Notes: generated from the letters alone by a model not told the origin. 64,000 bases of DNA from Pseudoalteromonas sp. Scap06 (GCF_013394165.1 NZ_CP041331.1:496001-560000); one strand, 5' to 3'; shown: positions 35,181 through 45,276, counted from the stretch's first letter. A program made the numbers and translations.

Positions 35181-37239
35181 AATCATCGCCTTCTAAATTG
35201 GCACTAAAAACCCAACTACTTTGTGCTGAAATATTCACGGTTGCATCTTCTTCAACAACAGATGATGCGTTATTTACGCTTGATAACACTAACGTCCAAG
35301 GCCTGATAATGGGAGATTGTGGTAATTGGCAGAGCACAGGCTGTTTACTGGCGTTTAAAATAATTAATAACCCATGCTTATTTTGCTTATCAAGCAAGCT
35401 ATACATTAAAAATTGTCGCGTATCTTCATGCCAATGTGTTTCATCCATTTCTTTACCTTGCTCGGTAAACCACTTAACGGTGAAACGTTCATCTATATCA
35501 TCTAAAAATACACTGTGTTTGAACGCGCTGTGACCGCGCCTAATTTTTAACGCATCATCTATAAACTGAATTAAGCAATGGTTTAGCTGTGAGTCTTTCC
35601 ATGCAAGCCAGCTGGTACGATTATTCTGGCAATAAGCGTTATTATTACCGCCTTGGGAGTGGGCCATTTCACTGCCTGAGGCTATCATTGGCACCCCTTT
35701 AGAGAGCAGTAAGGTAAGTAAAAAGTTTTTTTGTTGTTGTAGGCGCAAGCCCATTATTTCAGGATCGCTACTAAATCCCTCAACTCCGCAATTAAACGAA
35801 TAATTAGCGCTGTGGCCATCTTGATTGTTTTCACCATTTGCTTGGTTATGTTTGTGCTCATAACTGACTAAATCGGCAAGGGTAAAACCATCATGACTGG
35901 TAATAAAATTAATACTATTAAGCGGGCCACGATTACTGTGTTCAAAAATATCAAAGGAGCCATGTAAACGCTTGGCAACATCACTAATAATGCCTTTTTC
36001 GCTTTGCCAAAAACGTTTAATCACATCACGGTATTGATCGTTCCACTCACGCCAAGGAGCAGGAAAAGCACCTAACTGATACCCACCAGGGCCTATATCC
36101 CACGGCTCACTGATCAGTTTTACTTTATTTAATATAGGATCTTGTGCAACGGCCTGTAAAAACGTGTGAGAAGCACTAAAGCCGGTACTTGAACGCCCTA
36201 AAATGGTTGCTAAGTCAAATCGAAAACCATCCACTCCCATAACTTCCACCCAATACCGCAAGCTATCAAGAACCAGTTGCAAAGTTTTTGGATGGTCAAT
36301 ATTTAAGGTGTTACCACAGCCGGTATCATTTATGTATACATTAGGTTGCCCAGTAATAGTGCGATAATAAGTAAGGTTATCGAAGCCACGTAAAGACAAT
36401 ATCGGTCCATCACTGCCCCCCTCGGCAGTATGGTTGTATACAACATCTAAAATAACTTCAATATTGGCGCGATGTAATTCGCTGACCATCTGTTTAAATT
36501 CGTTTATATCGTCATTAACCAAATAGTCTTTATGGGGGGTAAAAAAATTGATGCTATTGTAGCCCCAGTAATTTTGTAGCCCTTTAGTAATTAAAAACTG
36601 TTCACTTATAAACGCATGTACAGGCAAAAGCTCAATAGCTGTCACCCCTAAACTTTTTAGATGCTCAATAAAACACGGATGGCTTAAGCCTAAAAACGTA
36701 CCTTGCTGTGCTTTTGGAATACCTGGATGACGACAGGTAGCGCCCTTTACATGGCATTCATAAATAACCGTATTAGCCCAGCTGTGATCAGGCTTTTTAT
36801 TGATATATGAAACAGATGTAGTCACTTTAGATTTAGGGATATCTATTGCATTATTAACCACGCTTTTAGTGCCTATCGGCATTTGCCCGTAATGGCGCTC
36901 GCTCCAAGTAAACTCGTTAAACAAGTCTTTTGCATACGGGTCAATCAGTAATTTATGTTCATTAAATAACATACCTTTTTCATGGTTATACTCACCATCA
37001 ACCCTAAAGCCATATAATGCGCCAGCGCTCAGTGGTGCAACGTGAATACTCCACACTCCGCCTTCGTTAATATTCATAGCTATTTTTAATATTTCTGTAT
37101 GGCCACTTTTATCAAATAAACAAACAAATGCTTGGCTTGCATTAGGGGCGTATAAGGCAAAGTTGACACCGTTGCTTTGTACAGTCGAGCCTAGAGGCAA
37201 AGGTGCACCATGGGTAACCTCAAAGCAATTACTCATCAT
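35173..37239 (-). CDS. glgX: Glycogen debranching enzyme GlgX
   Basis: Hydrolyses alpha-1,6 branches of limit dextrins, an isoamylase-type GH13 enzyme. The protein has 688 residues: an N-terminal CBM48 domain (GAPLPLGSTVQSNGVNFALY), then the barrel with VDGFRFDLATILGR (catalytic Asp), LISEPWDIGPGGYQLG (catalytic Glu) and FITSHDGFTLADLVSY. It overlaps glgB by 11 bases and glgP by eight. ATG 37236, with AAGGTGA at better distance, is an equally good start. Confidence 0.93.
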   Translation of the reverse strand: MMSNCFEVTHGAPLPLGSTVQSNGVNFALYAPNASQAFVCLFDKSGHTEILKIAMNINEGGVWSIHVAPLSAGALYGFRVDGEYNHEKGMLFNEHKLLIDPYAKDLFNEFTWSERHYGQMPIGTKSVVNNAIDIPKSKVTTSVSYINKKPDHSWANTVIYECHVKGATCRHPGIPKAQQGTFLGLSHPCFIEHLKSLGVTAIELLPVHAFISEQFLITKGLQNYWGYNSINFFTPHKDYLVNDDINEFKQMVSELHRANIEVILDVVYNHTAEGGSDGPILSLRGFDNLTYYRTITGQPNVYINDTGCGNTLNIDHPKTLQLVLDSLRYWVEVMGVDGFRFDLATILGRSSTGFSASHTFLQAVAQDPILNKVKLISEPWDIGPGGYQLGAFPAPWREWNDQYRDVIKRFWQSEKGIISDVAKRLHGSFDIFEHSNRGPLNSINFITSHDGFTLADLVSYEHKHNQANGENNQDGHSANYSFNCGVEGFSSDPEIMGLRLQQQKNFLLTLLLSKGVPMIASGSEMAHSQGGNNNAYCQNNRTSWLAWKDSQLNHCLIQFIDDALKIRRGHSAFKHSVFLDDIDERFTVKWFTEQGKEMDETHWHEDTRQFLMYSLLDKQNKHGLLIILNASKQPVLCQLPQSPIIRPWTLVLSSVNNASSVVEEDATVNISAQSSWVFSANLEGDDYD

Positions 37240-39451
37240 TCACCTTTTGTAAGTAGACCGTGGTTAAGCCACCCATGTGCAATGTAATACTGTGATCAAA
37301 GCCATGATTTGGTTGATTAATTGAATGTATTAGTTGGCTTGGCTCATCAGTGACATTAATACCGGAGCCAAAAAAACATGACTCATCAGTATTTAATTTC
37401 ACCTTATAACTGCCTTTAGCAGGCACGCCTAAAATAAAATGTTGATAAGCAGTAGGGGTAAAATTAGCGACAATAACCATAAAATCGTCAGCACTTTTAG
37501 CATAACGAATAAAGCTAAATATACTTTGCTGACTGTTATCATTATCTATCCATGAAAAACCAGTAGCACAGCTATCAAGCTCATAAAGTGCTGGATGGGC
37601 TTGGTACACATGATTAAGGCGTTTAACCGTATCTTGAATACCTTGGTGACTTTGATGCTCAAGCAAGTGCCAATCTATTGAATGATCATGATCCCACTCT
37701 TTTCGCTGTGCTATTTCGGCGCCCATAAACAGAAGTTTTTTTCCTGGATGCGCCCACATAAACGCATAATATGCCCGTAAATTAGCAAACTGTTGCCAAT
37801 CGTCACCAGGCATTTTGTTTAGTAGTGAACCTTTGCCGTGAACGACTTCATCATGACTCAGTGGTAAAATGTAATTTTCACTAAAAGCATACACCATAGA
37901 AAATGTCATTTTATGATGATGGTATTTCCTAAATAGTGAGTCTTGCTGCATGTAATGCAAACTGTCATTCATCCAGCCCATATTCCATTTGTAACCAAAG
38001 CCCAAACCATTATGCTCAACGCTTTGCGTTACTCCGGGCCACGCCGTTGACTCCTCAGCCACCATCATAATACCGGGATTATTCTTATAACTGCGCATGT
38101 TTACTTGTTTAAGGCACTCAATTGCCCCTAAGTTTTCTCTGCCGCCGTAACAATTAGCTACCCATTGCCCTTCTTTTCGGCTGTAATCAAGATACAACAT
38201 AGATGCCACTGCATCCACTCGCAGTCCATCAATACCAAATTGACTAAGCCAATACATCGCATTCGATATTAAAAAGCTTTTAACTTCAGGGCGATCGTAA
38301 TTATAAATATAGGTATTCCAATCAGGGTGAAACCCTTGACGCATATCAGCATGTTCATATAAATGGGTGCCATCAAAACAATGTAACCCATGAGGATCGC
38401 TTGGAAAGTGCCCCGGCACCCAATCGAGTAAAATACCGATATTGGCTTTATGGCATTGCTCAACTAAGTATTTAAAGCTGTTGTAATCACCAAAACGACT
38501 TGTTGGTGCAAACAAGCCTACCGGCTGATACCCCCATGAGCCATCAAACGGGTATTCACTAATAGGCATAAGTTGTAAGTGAGTAAACCCCATATCAGTC
38601 ACGTAACTTACAAGCTTATCTGCCAGCTCGCCGTAGTTTAAATAACGATTATGTTCAGCGCGTTGCCAAGAACCTAAGTGCACTTCATAAATACTAATAG
38701 CGGCATCAATATGATTACGCTTTTGCCTATTTTTGATCGCTTGTTCACTAAGCGTAATAGAGGTGGGTTTGTATTGTAAAATGCTTGCTGTACCTGGCGC
38801 TTGCTGCATTTTAAAGGCAAATGGATCGGCTTTATCTAAAACTTCACCACTGAGTGTGGTGATAGCAAATTTGTAACACATCTCGGCGCACAGCCCCGGG
38901 ATAAATAACTCCCATACTCCACTGGCAGGATGAAACCGCATGAAGTGACGATTGGCCTGCCAAAAGTTAAATTCGCCAATCACTGAAACACTGGCAGCGT
39001 TTGGTGCCCATACACAAAAACGAACACCGTCTACGCCCTGTTGAGTCATAAATTGCGCGCCTAAGTGCGCATAGGCATGCTCAAGACTCCCTTCGTTAAA
39101 CAGGTACATCGCTTGCTCATCAAGCGTACTACTGAAGCTGTATTCATCGTAAAAGGTAATATTATTGCTTTCATAACTAACTTGGCATTGGTAAATACTG
39201 CTTGGCATACTTGATAGCTCAGCTATAAATAAATCACTTTGTTTATAGCGCAATGCAGTAATTGTTTGATCACCAATTAACAATTCAACCTGCAGTGCTG
39301 CTGGCAAATACACTCGAATTTCTATGCCGCTTTGTGTACTATGCGCTCCTAAAAAGCTAAACGGGTCTTTAAAGCGTCCTGCTGCGAGCGCAGTAACTTG
39401 TGCGTCATAATCAGCCAAAGGCGCTGATTTCATATTTTTTATACTGCCCAT
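37229..39451 (-). CDS. glgB: 1,4-alpha-glucan branching enzyme
   Basis: Creates alpha-1,6 branches in glycogen. The protein has 740 residues with two N-terminal CBM48-type domains and a GH13 barrel: DGLRVDAVASMLYLDYSR (nucleophile Asp), MVAEESTAWPGVT (acid Glu), and PLSHDEVVHGKGSLLNKMPG. This length and order are standard for the family (728 in E. coli). The start ATG follows the malQ stop codon directly, with GAGG nine bases upstream. Confidence 0.94.
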   Translation of the reverse strand: MGSIKNMKSAPLADYDAQVTALAAGRFKDPFSFLGAHSTQSGIEIRVYLPAALQVELLIGDQTITALRYKQSDLFIAELSSMPSSIYQCQVSYESNNITFYDEYSFSSTLDEQAMYLFNEGSLEHAYAHLGAQFMTQQGVDGVRFCVWAPNAASVSVIGEFNFWQANRHFMRFHPASGVWELFIPGLCAEMCYKFAITTLSGEVLDKADPFAFKMQQAPGTASILQYKPTSITLSEQAIKNRQKRNHIDAAISIYEVHLGSWQRAEHNRYLNYGELADKLVSYVTDMGFTHLQLMPISEYPFDGSWGYQPVGLFAPTSRFGDYNSFKYLVEQCHKANIGILLDWVPGHFPSDPHGLHCFDGTHLYEHADMRQGFHPDWNTYIYNYDRPEVKSFLISNAMYWLSQFGIDGLRVDAVASMLYLDYSRKEGQWVANCYGGRENLGAIECLKQVNMRSYKNNPGIMMVAEESTAWPGVTQSVEHNGLGFGYKWNMGWMNDSLHYMQQDSLFRKYHHHKMTFSMVYAFSENYILPLSHDEVVHGKGSLLNKMPGDDWQQFANLRAYYAFMWAHPGKKLLFMGAEIAQRKEWDHDHSIDWHLLEHQSHQGIQDTVKRLNHVYQAHPALYELDSCATGFSWIDNDNSQQSIFSFIRYAKSADDFMVIVANFTPTAYQHFILGVPAKGSYKVKLNTDESCFFGSGINVTDEPSQLIHSINQPNHGFDHSITLHMGGLTTVYLQKVNDE

Positions 39452-41446
39452 TTACCCATTCCTCATTGAATGTATTGCAGTCAAAAGTGATGCATTATCA
39501 GTAAAAATATCCTCGCACGTATGTGTTAACACCCGTCTCCAATTGGGATACTCTTTATCTGTACCCGGAATGTTAACTGGGTAGCATTGTTTGTCTAAGT
39601 CATCAATCTGTAGGGCAAATAATCGCGATGGTGACTTTGCTAAACACAAAGCCAGCGCGCTATAAATCGCAAAAGCATCAGTGTTTAATGACATATCAGA
39701 ATGTGTGTCGTGTGTATTAATAAAACCAAGTAGCCGCTGTTGTTCTTGTTGCCGTTGCTGCACGAGCTGCTGATGTTCAACGGCATCAATCAATTGATAC
39801 TGTTGTTTGAGATTCAAATCACTATGCTGCCACCAGCCAACAAATGGCGGTACGTCATGATTGGCAATCATCAGCAGGCATTGTTCGCTAAGATCATCAC
39901 GATTAACAAATTCATCATTTTGTTGTTTTTCGAAATAAAATAAACTGTTTGAAAAAATTCCACTGCTCACCAGCGCTTCTTTTACTTCAGGTGGCACAAC
40001 ACCTAAATCTTCGCCTATCACGACAGCCTGATTAAGGTGTGATTCAATTTTCAAAATAGCTAACAAGTGCTCGAATGGATAGTAAACATAGCAACCATCT
40101 TGGCTGTTATTATTGTTAAAGCACCACCATAAACGTCTAATTGCCATCACATGATCAATACGTAATCCACCCACAGCATTCATATTGGCGCGTATAAGTG
40201 AGCGGTAAAAGTAATAGTTATTGTCAGCAAGGCGCTGAGGATTTATTGCTGGCAAACCCCAATTTTGGCCACTTTCAGCCCAAGGATCTGGTGGAGCTCC
40301 CACAGTCGCATTTTGGCTAAACAACGCTTGCTGGTTTTTAAATTCACTGCCCTCTTTGGCACAGCCAACTGCTAAGTCGTTAATCAAACCAATCGCCATT
40401 CCTTGGTCGATACAATGTTGTTGGCATCGTGCGAGTTGGCTGTGTGCCTGCCATTGCAGGTAATGGTCGAATGTCGGCTGCGTAGTTTCTAGCATAGCAA
40501 GTACATCACGGTGCTGTTTACAAAATGCAGTAAATTCATCTTGCCTTGCTTGATTGCCCTGCTGTTGAAAGTGCGCATAAAGCAGTTTAAAGGCATTATA
40601 TTTCTGCTCAGTAACCGTTTTATAATTAATAAAGGTTATATCTTGCTCGCTATGCGACGTTAAACAACAAGAGGATAAGTAATCATCTAAAGTGGGGTTG
40701 TTAATACTATCGGGCGATAAGTTAATTGCTATATACAATGGATTGAGTAACGCGCGGTTACTGGGGTTATAGGGACTGGCGCACTCTGGGTTATCTGCAA
40801 ATAATAAGTGCAGAGGATTAAGTAAAATATAATCCATTTTTTGTTTTGCACATAACGTGGTTAATTCAAGTAAATCATTAAAATCACCAATTCCCATTCC
40901 GGCTTGGTTTTTTAATGTATATAACTGAATTGATAAGCCAAGGCGTTTACTATCGGCAATTTGATAAACTTGTTTAGGGATAGACCAAATTTGTGTAGTT
41001 GCCGATTGCGCTCCCATACTCAGCAAAGCATCATAATAACCCGTAGGTAAATGGGTAAGTGGTAACGCTATTTCAATATAACGGCAGTCCTTAAAAAAAT
41101 ACTCGCCTAATGGCGCATAGTCAGCTATTTGCTCAAATTGTAGTTTTATATTTAATGCAGGTATATTAAGCGTAATTTTATGGTGCGCGTCGGCTTCTTT
41201 AATACGTACTTTAAGCACATTGCTAGGCTGTTTTACTAAGCTAACAGCCGGTGCAAGCGTTAACCAAGTGGCCGCATCTAATTGATAATTTAACTGAGCT
41301 ATTTGTGTTGCATCACTGGTGTCAACGCCACAGCACTGCAAGGCTAACTTGCGCGTTTGTTCACTAAAAATAACGTGTTCACCAGAATATTTAGTGTACT
41401 CATAGCCTATTCCATGCAAATAAAATGATTGCGATAGTGCGTCCAT
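39452..41446 (-). CDS. malQ: 4-alpha-glucanotransferase (amylomaltase)
   Basis: Transfers maltodextrin segments between chains and releases glucose, GH77 family. The protein has 664 residues: an N-terminal MalQ domain, then DFNDLLELTTLCAKQKMDYILLNPLH, RIDHVMAIRRLWW (nucleophile Asp region), VIGEDLGVVPPEVK (acid Glu) and NTHDTHSD. Its presence links maltodextrin use to the glycogen operon. It starts nine bases after the small CBM48 gene and abuts glgB. Confidence 0.93.
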   Translation of the reverse strand: MDALSQSFYLHGIGYEYTKYSGEHVIFSEQTRKLALQCCGVDTSDATQIAQLNYQLDAATWLTLAPAVSLVKQPSNVLKVRIKEADAHHKITLNIPALNIKLQFEQIADYAPLGEYFFKDCRYIEIALPLTHLPTGYYDALLSMGAQSATTQIWSIPKQVYQIADSKRLGLSIQLYTLKNQAGMGIGDFNDLLELTTLCAKQKMDYILLNPLHLLFADNPECASPYNPSNRALLNPLYIAINLSPDSINNPTLDDYLSSCCLTSHSEQDITFINYKTVTEQKYNAFKLLYAHFQQQGNQARQDEFTAFCKQHRDVLAMLETTQPTFDHYLQWQAHSQLARCQQHCIDQGMAIGLINDLAVGCAKEGSEFKNQQALFSQNATVGAPPDPWAESGQNWGLPAINPQRLADNNYYFYRSLIRANMNAVGGLRIDHVMAIRRLWWCFNNNNSQDGCYVYYPFEHLLAILKIESHLNQAVVIGEDLGVVPPEVKEALVSSGIFSNSLFYFEKQQNDEFVNRDDLSEQCLLMIANHDVPPFVGWWQHSDLNLKQQYQLIDAVEHQQLVQQRQQEQQRLLGFINTHDTHSDMSLNTDAFAIYSALALCLAKSPSRLFALQIDDLDKQCYPVNIPGTDKEYPNWRRVLTHTCEDIFTDNASLLTAIHSMRNG

Positions 41447-41455
41447 TCACCAACC

Positions 41456-41758
41456 TTAATTAATGCGTTGAGTATTTACTATACTATTTTCTGAACCAAA
41501 ATTATTGGCCTGATAGCCATCAGCCTGATGGTCGTTGTCCCACTGCTTACCATTAATCAAGTAACGGAAGTGAAACTCTTTATCAACAGGCAAACGCTGT
41601 TTACATTTAAACACACCCAATTTTTTATTTAATTTCATTGGCACTGGCTGCCAATCATTAAACTCCCCAAGCAAACAGACATCTTCAGCATCAGGATGAG
41701 AAAATTCAAACGTAACTTCTGCTTCGTTTTTTGTCTTAAAAAAGCGTTTATTCAACAT
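41456..41758 (-). CDS. Stand-alone CBM48 (glycogen-binding) protein
   Basis: A 100-residue protein made of a single CBM48/AMPK-type glycogen-binding domain: VTFEFSHPDAEDVCLLGEFNDW, then FHFRYLINGKQWDNDHQAD, with the Trp and Lys residues that contact glucan. No catalytic domain is attached. It heads the glycogen operon and could act as a targeting or regulatory subunit, but that is inference. I start at ATG 41758 with GGAG six bases upstream; the TTG at 41770 is in frame but lacks a site. Confidence 0.85.
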   Translation of the reverse strand: MLNKRFFKTKNEAEVTFEFSHPDAEDVCLLGEFNDWQPVPMKLNKKLGVFKCKQRLPVDKEFHFRYLINGKQWDNDHQADGYQANNFGSENSIVNTQRIN

Positions 41759-42131
41759 AATAGGCTCCAACTAAACCATAAGGGTTATTAATCTTTGCCA
41801 CAGGCCAAACAGCTTAAATAGGCGATGTGGAATCCATTCATTCACATAAAAACAAGCTTAAAGTTAAACAAAACTTTATTTACGCATTATTACAGTGCGT
41901 TATTTATTTTATCGCACTAGGTTGGTGCAGTTTTTAACCATTTAAACAGGTTTTTAGGTAAGCTCCTTTACCGAGCAATTTTTAAACCAACTACACTCAA
42001 TTAAATAACTTTTAAAACAATACACTCATAATCATTTTTATTACCGCATTATGGTTAAAAACCTTTAGCTTAGCGGCATCATCAGCGATAATAATTATCC
42101 ACCTAGCCAATGCGATGAATATTTAAAGACT
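41759..42131. other. Divergent intergenic region before the glycogen operon
   Basis: 373 AT-rich bases between the CBM48 gene (minus) and the propeller-like gene (plus). It must carry the glycogen operon promoter and the promoter of the plus-strand gene. I see no ORF with a ribosome site, no tRNA and no terminator; no operator could be recognised with confidence. Confidence 0.5.
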
Positions 42132-43055
42132 ATGATTAAAAAAAGCATTTTTATTACCTCTGTTATTGTTTTTCTAACCATCATCGCTGTTGTGGGTAGT
42201 TCAATTTATACACTATATAGTAAAAAGCTTGTCTCTGTAGATCCAAAGTTAAAAGAAATTTCAGGTATAGAATTTGATAAATATAAACGTCTATGGGCTA
42301 TTAATGACAGCGGTGACGAACCTAAGCTTTATAGACTCAATGATGATGGTTCTATCGCTAAAGAAATTTTGGTGAGCAATGCAAAAAATATTGACTGGGA
42401 GGACATGACGCAAAATAAATTTGGTCATTTTTTCTTAGGGGACTTTGGCAATAATAAAAATGAACGTAAATGGCTAACCATTTATAAAATAGAAAACCCC
42501 ATTGATATCAAAACAAATACCACCGAAGCCGAGATAATTAAGTTTACCTACCCGGAATTAGACGGCAGCCCAATAAAGCCAGAGCAACGTAACTACGACT
42601 TAGAAGCTTTTGTGGCTTTTGGTCGGCATTTATATTTATTTACTAAAAATCGCACAGAGCCCTTTGATGGTATTACCAATGTTTACAAGGTAGGCGACCA
42701 TGCAGCAAATTTTGACGCCCAGCTAATAGACTCATTTAGAACCTGCACCACTATGGAAAAGTTATGCTGGATCACCTCAGCGGCGCTCAGTCCAAATAGA
42801 AAAAAACTTGCACTACTAGATTCAACCAGTATTTGGCTGTTTGAAGATTTCAAAGGGGATAAATTTTTCTCTGGCGATGTGTCTAAAATTGATCTCGGCA
42901 TTGTGACCCAAAAAGAAGCGATCACGTTTTATGATAACAATACAATTGCCTTTACCGATGAGGAATTTAAAGGCATTGGCGGTAATGTTTATTTTTTAAA
43001 GCTCGACCAAGTTACTAAAGTTAAAGTCAAACGAAGTCATACTCAAGCTAAGTAA
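42132..43055 (+). CDS. Membrane-anchored beta-propeller-like protein (SdiA-regulated/YjiK-like)
   Basis: A 307-residue protein with one N-terminal membrane segment (residues 7-27) and an exported domain. The motif ISGIEFDKYKRLWAINDSGD, then DWEDMTQNKFGHFFLGDFGN, and TKNRTEPFDGITNVY resemble the repeated blades of YjiK/SdiA-regulated and esterase-like phytase propellers. I am sure of the propeller flavour but not of any activity. It stands alone and ends one base before the converging diguanylate cyclase gene. Confidence 0.7.
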   Translation: MIKKSIFITSVIVFLTIIAVVGSSIYTLYSKKLVSVDPKLKEISGIEFDKYKRLWAINDSGDEPKLYRLNDDGSIAKEILVSNAKNIDWEDMTQNKFGHFFLGDFGNNKNERKWLTIYKIENPIDIKTNTTEAEIIKFTYPELDGSPIKPEQRNYDLEAFVAFGRHLYLFTKNRTEPFDGITNVYKVGDHAANFDAQLIDSFRTCTTMEKLCWITSAALSPNRKKLALLDSTSIWLFEDFKGDKFFSGDVSKIDLGIVTQKEAITFYDNNTIAFTDEEFKGIGGNVYFLKLDQVTKVKVKRSHTQAK

Positions 43056-43056
43056 G

Positions 43057-44082
43057 TTAAAATAAATCTATTTCTGAATCATTTTCTTGTACTTTGATTA
43101 GCTGTTCAGCAATTAAATCTTCGTAGATACAAAATTTATCTCGGCCATTATTTTTAGCGTAATATAGTGCTTTATCAGCGTTCTCTATTACAGTGATTGG
43201 AAAATCATAAGGGCTAATACGTGCTAAACCAGCACTGACCGTCATATTTCCAATAAAAGGAAACGATGTATTTCTGACGAGCTGTAAAAATTCTGCCATT
43301 TTATTACTTATAGAGTCTGCCTCGGTAGGCTCAAAAACAATCACAAATTCTTCTCCACCAAAGCGAAAAATCAAATCGGTTGAACGAAAAAAATGACGCA
43401 TATTTTGCGCTAATATCAGTAGCACTTCATCGCCACAGATATGACCATACTTGTCGTTTATATTTTTAAAGTGATCAATGTCTAAAATAGCCAACCAAGA
43501 TGTAGATGCGTATTTTTGCAGCCTTTTACCCTCACCCCGGGATAAACTGTGTACTTTCAATACTTGTTTTTCAATCAGTTGCTTTATTTTTTTCTCAAAG
43601 GTTTGTCTATTTAATAGACCTGTTAATTTATCTCTTTCATTTTCATGAAGAATGACTAAATAGTTTTCAAAAATACGACAAAAAGCATTCAACATCACTT
43701 GAGATGGACTATCTAGGCTGTTTGAAACCACTGAAATTGCGGCAACTGTTTTTTCTTGGCGGGTAATAGGTAACCAACGGCGCTCAATGCCATCTGTTGA
43801 TTGCACAGTGATAATGCAAGCAGAACGTAAGCAAGATAGAAGTTCATCCTCAGGGTGTGTAACAATTTGTCGTTGTTGCCACTCAAATTGTTTTTCACCA
43901 GTAATTTTTAAACAAAGACTTTGCTCAATAGTAAGCTGGCCCTGAACTTCTACATCTTTGTAAACTGAGACTTCTTTACAGCCAATAAACTCTTGGATGG
44001 TCGATATCAAACTGTATTCAAGAGAATCTACATCTCTATTTTTAGTTATTTTGATGACTGAATTGAGTAAATTTTCTTGCAT
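43057..44082 (-). CDS. Diguanylate cyclase (GGDEF) with N-terminal sensor domain
   Basis: Makes the second messenger cyclic-di-GMP. The protein has 341 residues. Residues about 1-165 form a GAF-like sensor region without membrane segments, so it is cytoplasmic; the GGDEF domain follows with DKLTGLLNRQTF, LDIDHFKNINDKYGH and the active-site FRFGGEEFVIVFEP. An inhibitory site RSTD lies five residues before GGEEF. An imperfect palindrome lies 45-71 bases upstream of the start. The signal sensed is not evident. Confidence 0.9.
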   Translation of the reverse strand: MQENLLNSVIKITKNRDVDSLEYSLISTIQEFIGCKEVSVYKDVEVQGQLTIEQSLCLKITGEKQFEWQQRQIVTHPEDELLSCLRSACIITVQSTDGIERRWLPITRQEKTVAAISVVSNSLDSPSQVMLNAFCRIFENYLVILHENERDKLTGLLNRQTFEKKIKQLIEKQVLKVHSLSRGEGKRLQKYASTSWLAILDIDHFKNINDKYGHICGDEVLLILAQNMRHFFRSTDLIFRFGGEEFVIVFEPTEADSISNKMAEFLQLVRNTSFPFIGNMTVSAGLARISPYDFPITVIENADKALYYAKNNGRDKFCIYEDLIAEQLIKVQENDSEIDLF

Positions 44083-44126
44083 TGTACTCCCTAAAGCAAA
44101 CTGGGCGTTAACAACTAATAAAATTC

Positions 44127-44153
44127 AGCATAGACCACGCCGTGGAATATGCT
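44127..44153. promoter_or_regulatory. Imperfect palindrome upstream of the GGDEF gene
   Basis: AGCATA-GA-CCAC-GCC-GTGG-AA-TATGCT, a ten-base-pair stem with one internal mismatch. It lies between the diguanylate cyclase start and the stop of the small exported protein. On the minus strand it is followed by GAATTTTATT, so it could be a terminator of the upstream gene or an operator of the GGDEF gene. Confidence 0.45.
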
Positions 44154-44215
44154 AGGTTTTATTAATGCCTGCCAGCTCAGGGAGATTTTTATTACTAATC
44201 TTAAATAAAGGAAAC

Positions 44216-44593
44216 CTAACTATTAGTCATGCAATTTATAAATTTTTCAGATACCAGCGTTATAGCCACTTTATCAGTGTACATAACCTCACTATTTTTT
44301 GTAATAAAGTCAGCACACTGCGCTTGTGATTGTTTGAATTTTTGCTTGCATGAGTTTACTGACTCTCCAATGACTTCTTGATAAATACTTTCATCACATA
44401 AGCTATTGGCAAACTGACTCGCACCAGTAATAATCTCATCAATATTGATGGGAGAGGATTCTAGTTTGAAAAATATATCGCTGTAAGTTTCAACCGTTAT
44501 ATTATCGCTTGAGTCAAATAAAGTGGCCTTCGCACTTAAATATGAGCCACCTATTATTAATAAGGCTGCAGCAACTAGTGTTGTGTATTTCAT
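44216..44593 (-). CDS. Small exported protein with four cysteines
   Basis: A 125-residue protein that I do not recognise. A hydrophobic N-terminus (KYTTLVAAALLIIGGSYLSA) is a signal peptide or anchor. The rest is helical with four Cys residues at regular spacing (LCDES, NSCKQ, AQCAD, INCMT), which could form two disulfides in the periplasm. I start at ATG 44593, preceded by AAGGAAA; a longer reading from 44635 lacks a site. It lies upstream of, and in line with, the diguanylate cyclase gene. Confidence 0.6.
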   Translation of the reverse strand: MKYTTLVAAALLIIGGSYLSAKATLFDSSDNITVETYSDIFFKLESSPINIDEIITGASQFANSLCDESIYQEVIGESVNSCKQKFKQSQAQCADFITKNSEVMYTDKVAITLVSEKFINCMTNS

Positions 44594-44847
44594 AACATTT
44601 CCTTGTAATGTGTTTGAGCAGTTTTTCCAAAACACCCTGTTTTACATAGTAAAAAAAACTAAGGTTTATACATGTAATAAGTATATTTATCAGGTTTATT
44701 CAATACTTGGGGATTGTGGCAAACGAAGAGGCGAAGAGCCTATTGATTTGGTAAAAACAATCCTTGTTCCTAATAATAAGAAGATTACAATTAAGTAGGC
44801 TTAAATGCAAATAATTAATACTCACTGAATGGTGATAAACAATCAAA

Positions 44848-45276
44848 TTAACGCTTAAATTTAGTTTCTAAAATAACCGATGAACGAGTACGCTCTACGC
44901 CATCGAGATTACCTATATCGTCAAGTAAATGGCTCAACTGCTCAAGGTTTTGAGCCTCAACAATGGCAATTAAATCAAACTCACCACTAATTGCATACAA
45001 CTGAGATATAGCATCTATTTGCTTTAACTCTACGTTGGTTTTTGTCGTTAGCTTCTGCATAACCTTTATAGAGACGTGCGCAGAAACCAAGCTATTTAAA
45101 AAATCATCACCAAAGTCAACGCTATACCCTTTAATTACCCCACTTTGCTCCAACTTGAGCATACGGCTTTGCACTGTTGAGCGTGATAAATTTAAATGCC
45201 GAGCTAGATCAGAAATACTCGCTCGAGCGTTCATTTTTAATACTGATAGTAACTTTTCATCTTGGGGAGTTATCAT
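44848..45276 (-). CDS. Lrp/AsnC-family transcriptional regulator
   Basis: A 142-residue feast/famine regulator: N-terminal helix-turn-helix DEKLLSVLKMNARASISDLARHLNLSRSTVQSRMLKLE, then a RAM ligand-binding domain (LYAISGEFDLIAIVEA). It is divergent from the arginine catabolism genes, 190 bases away, and probably controls them in response to arginine or a related amino acid; that is by position only. The start ATG 45276 is chosen from family alignment; a longer reading to 45318 adds 14 residues without homology. Confidence 0.88.
   Translation of the reverse strand: MITPQDEKLLSVLKMNARASISDLARHLNLSRSTVQSRMLKLEQSGVIKGYSVDFGDDFLNSLVSAHVSIKVMQKLTTKTNVELKQIDAISQLYAISGEFDLIAIVEAQNLEQLSHLLDDIGNLDGVERTRSSVILETKFKR

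Noticed and set aside
44100..44215. Possible small RNA gene between the GGDEF gene and the four-cysteine protein
   Set aside because: Only one imperfect palindrome is present, with no promoter or T-run terminator that would define an RNA gene.
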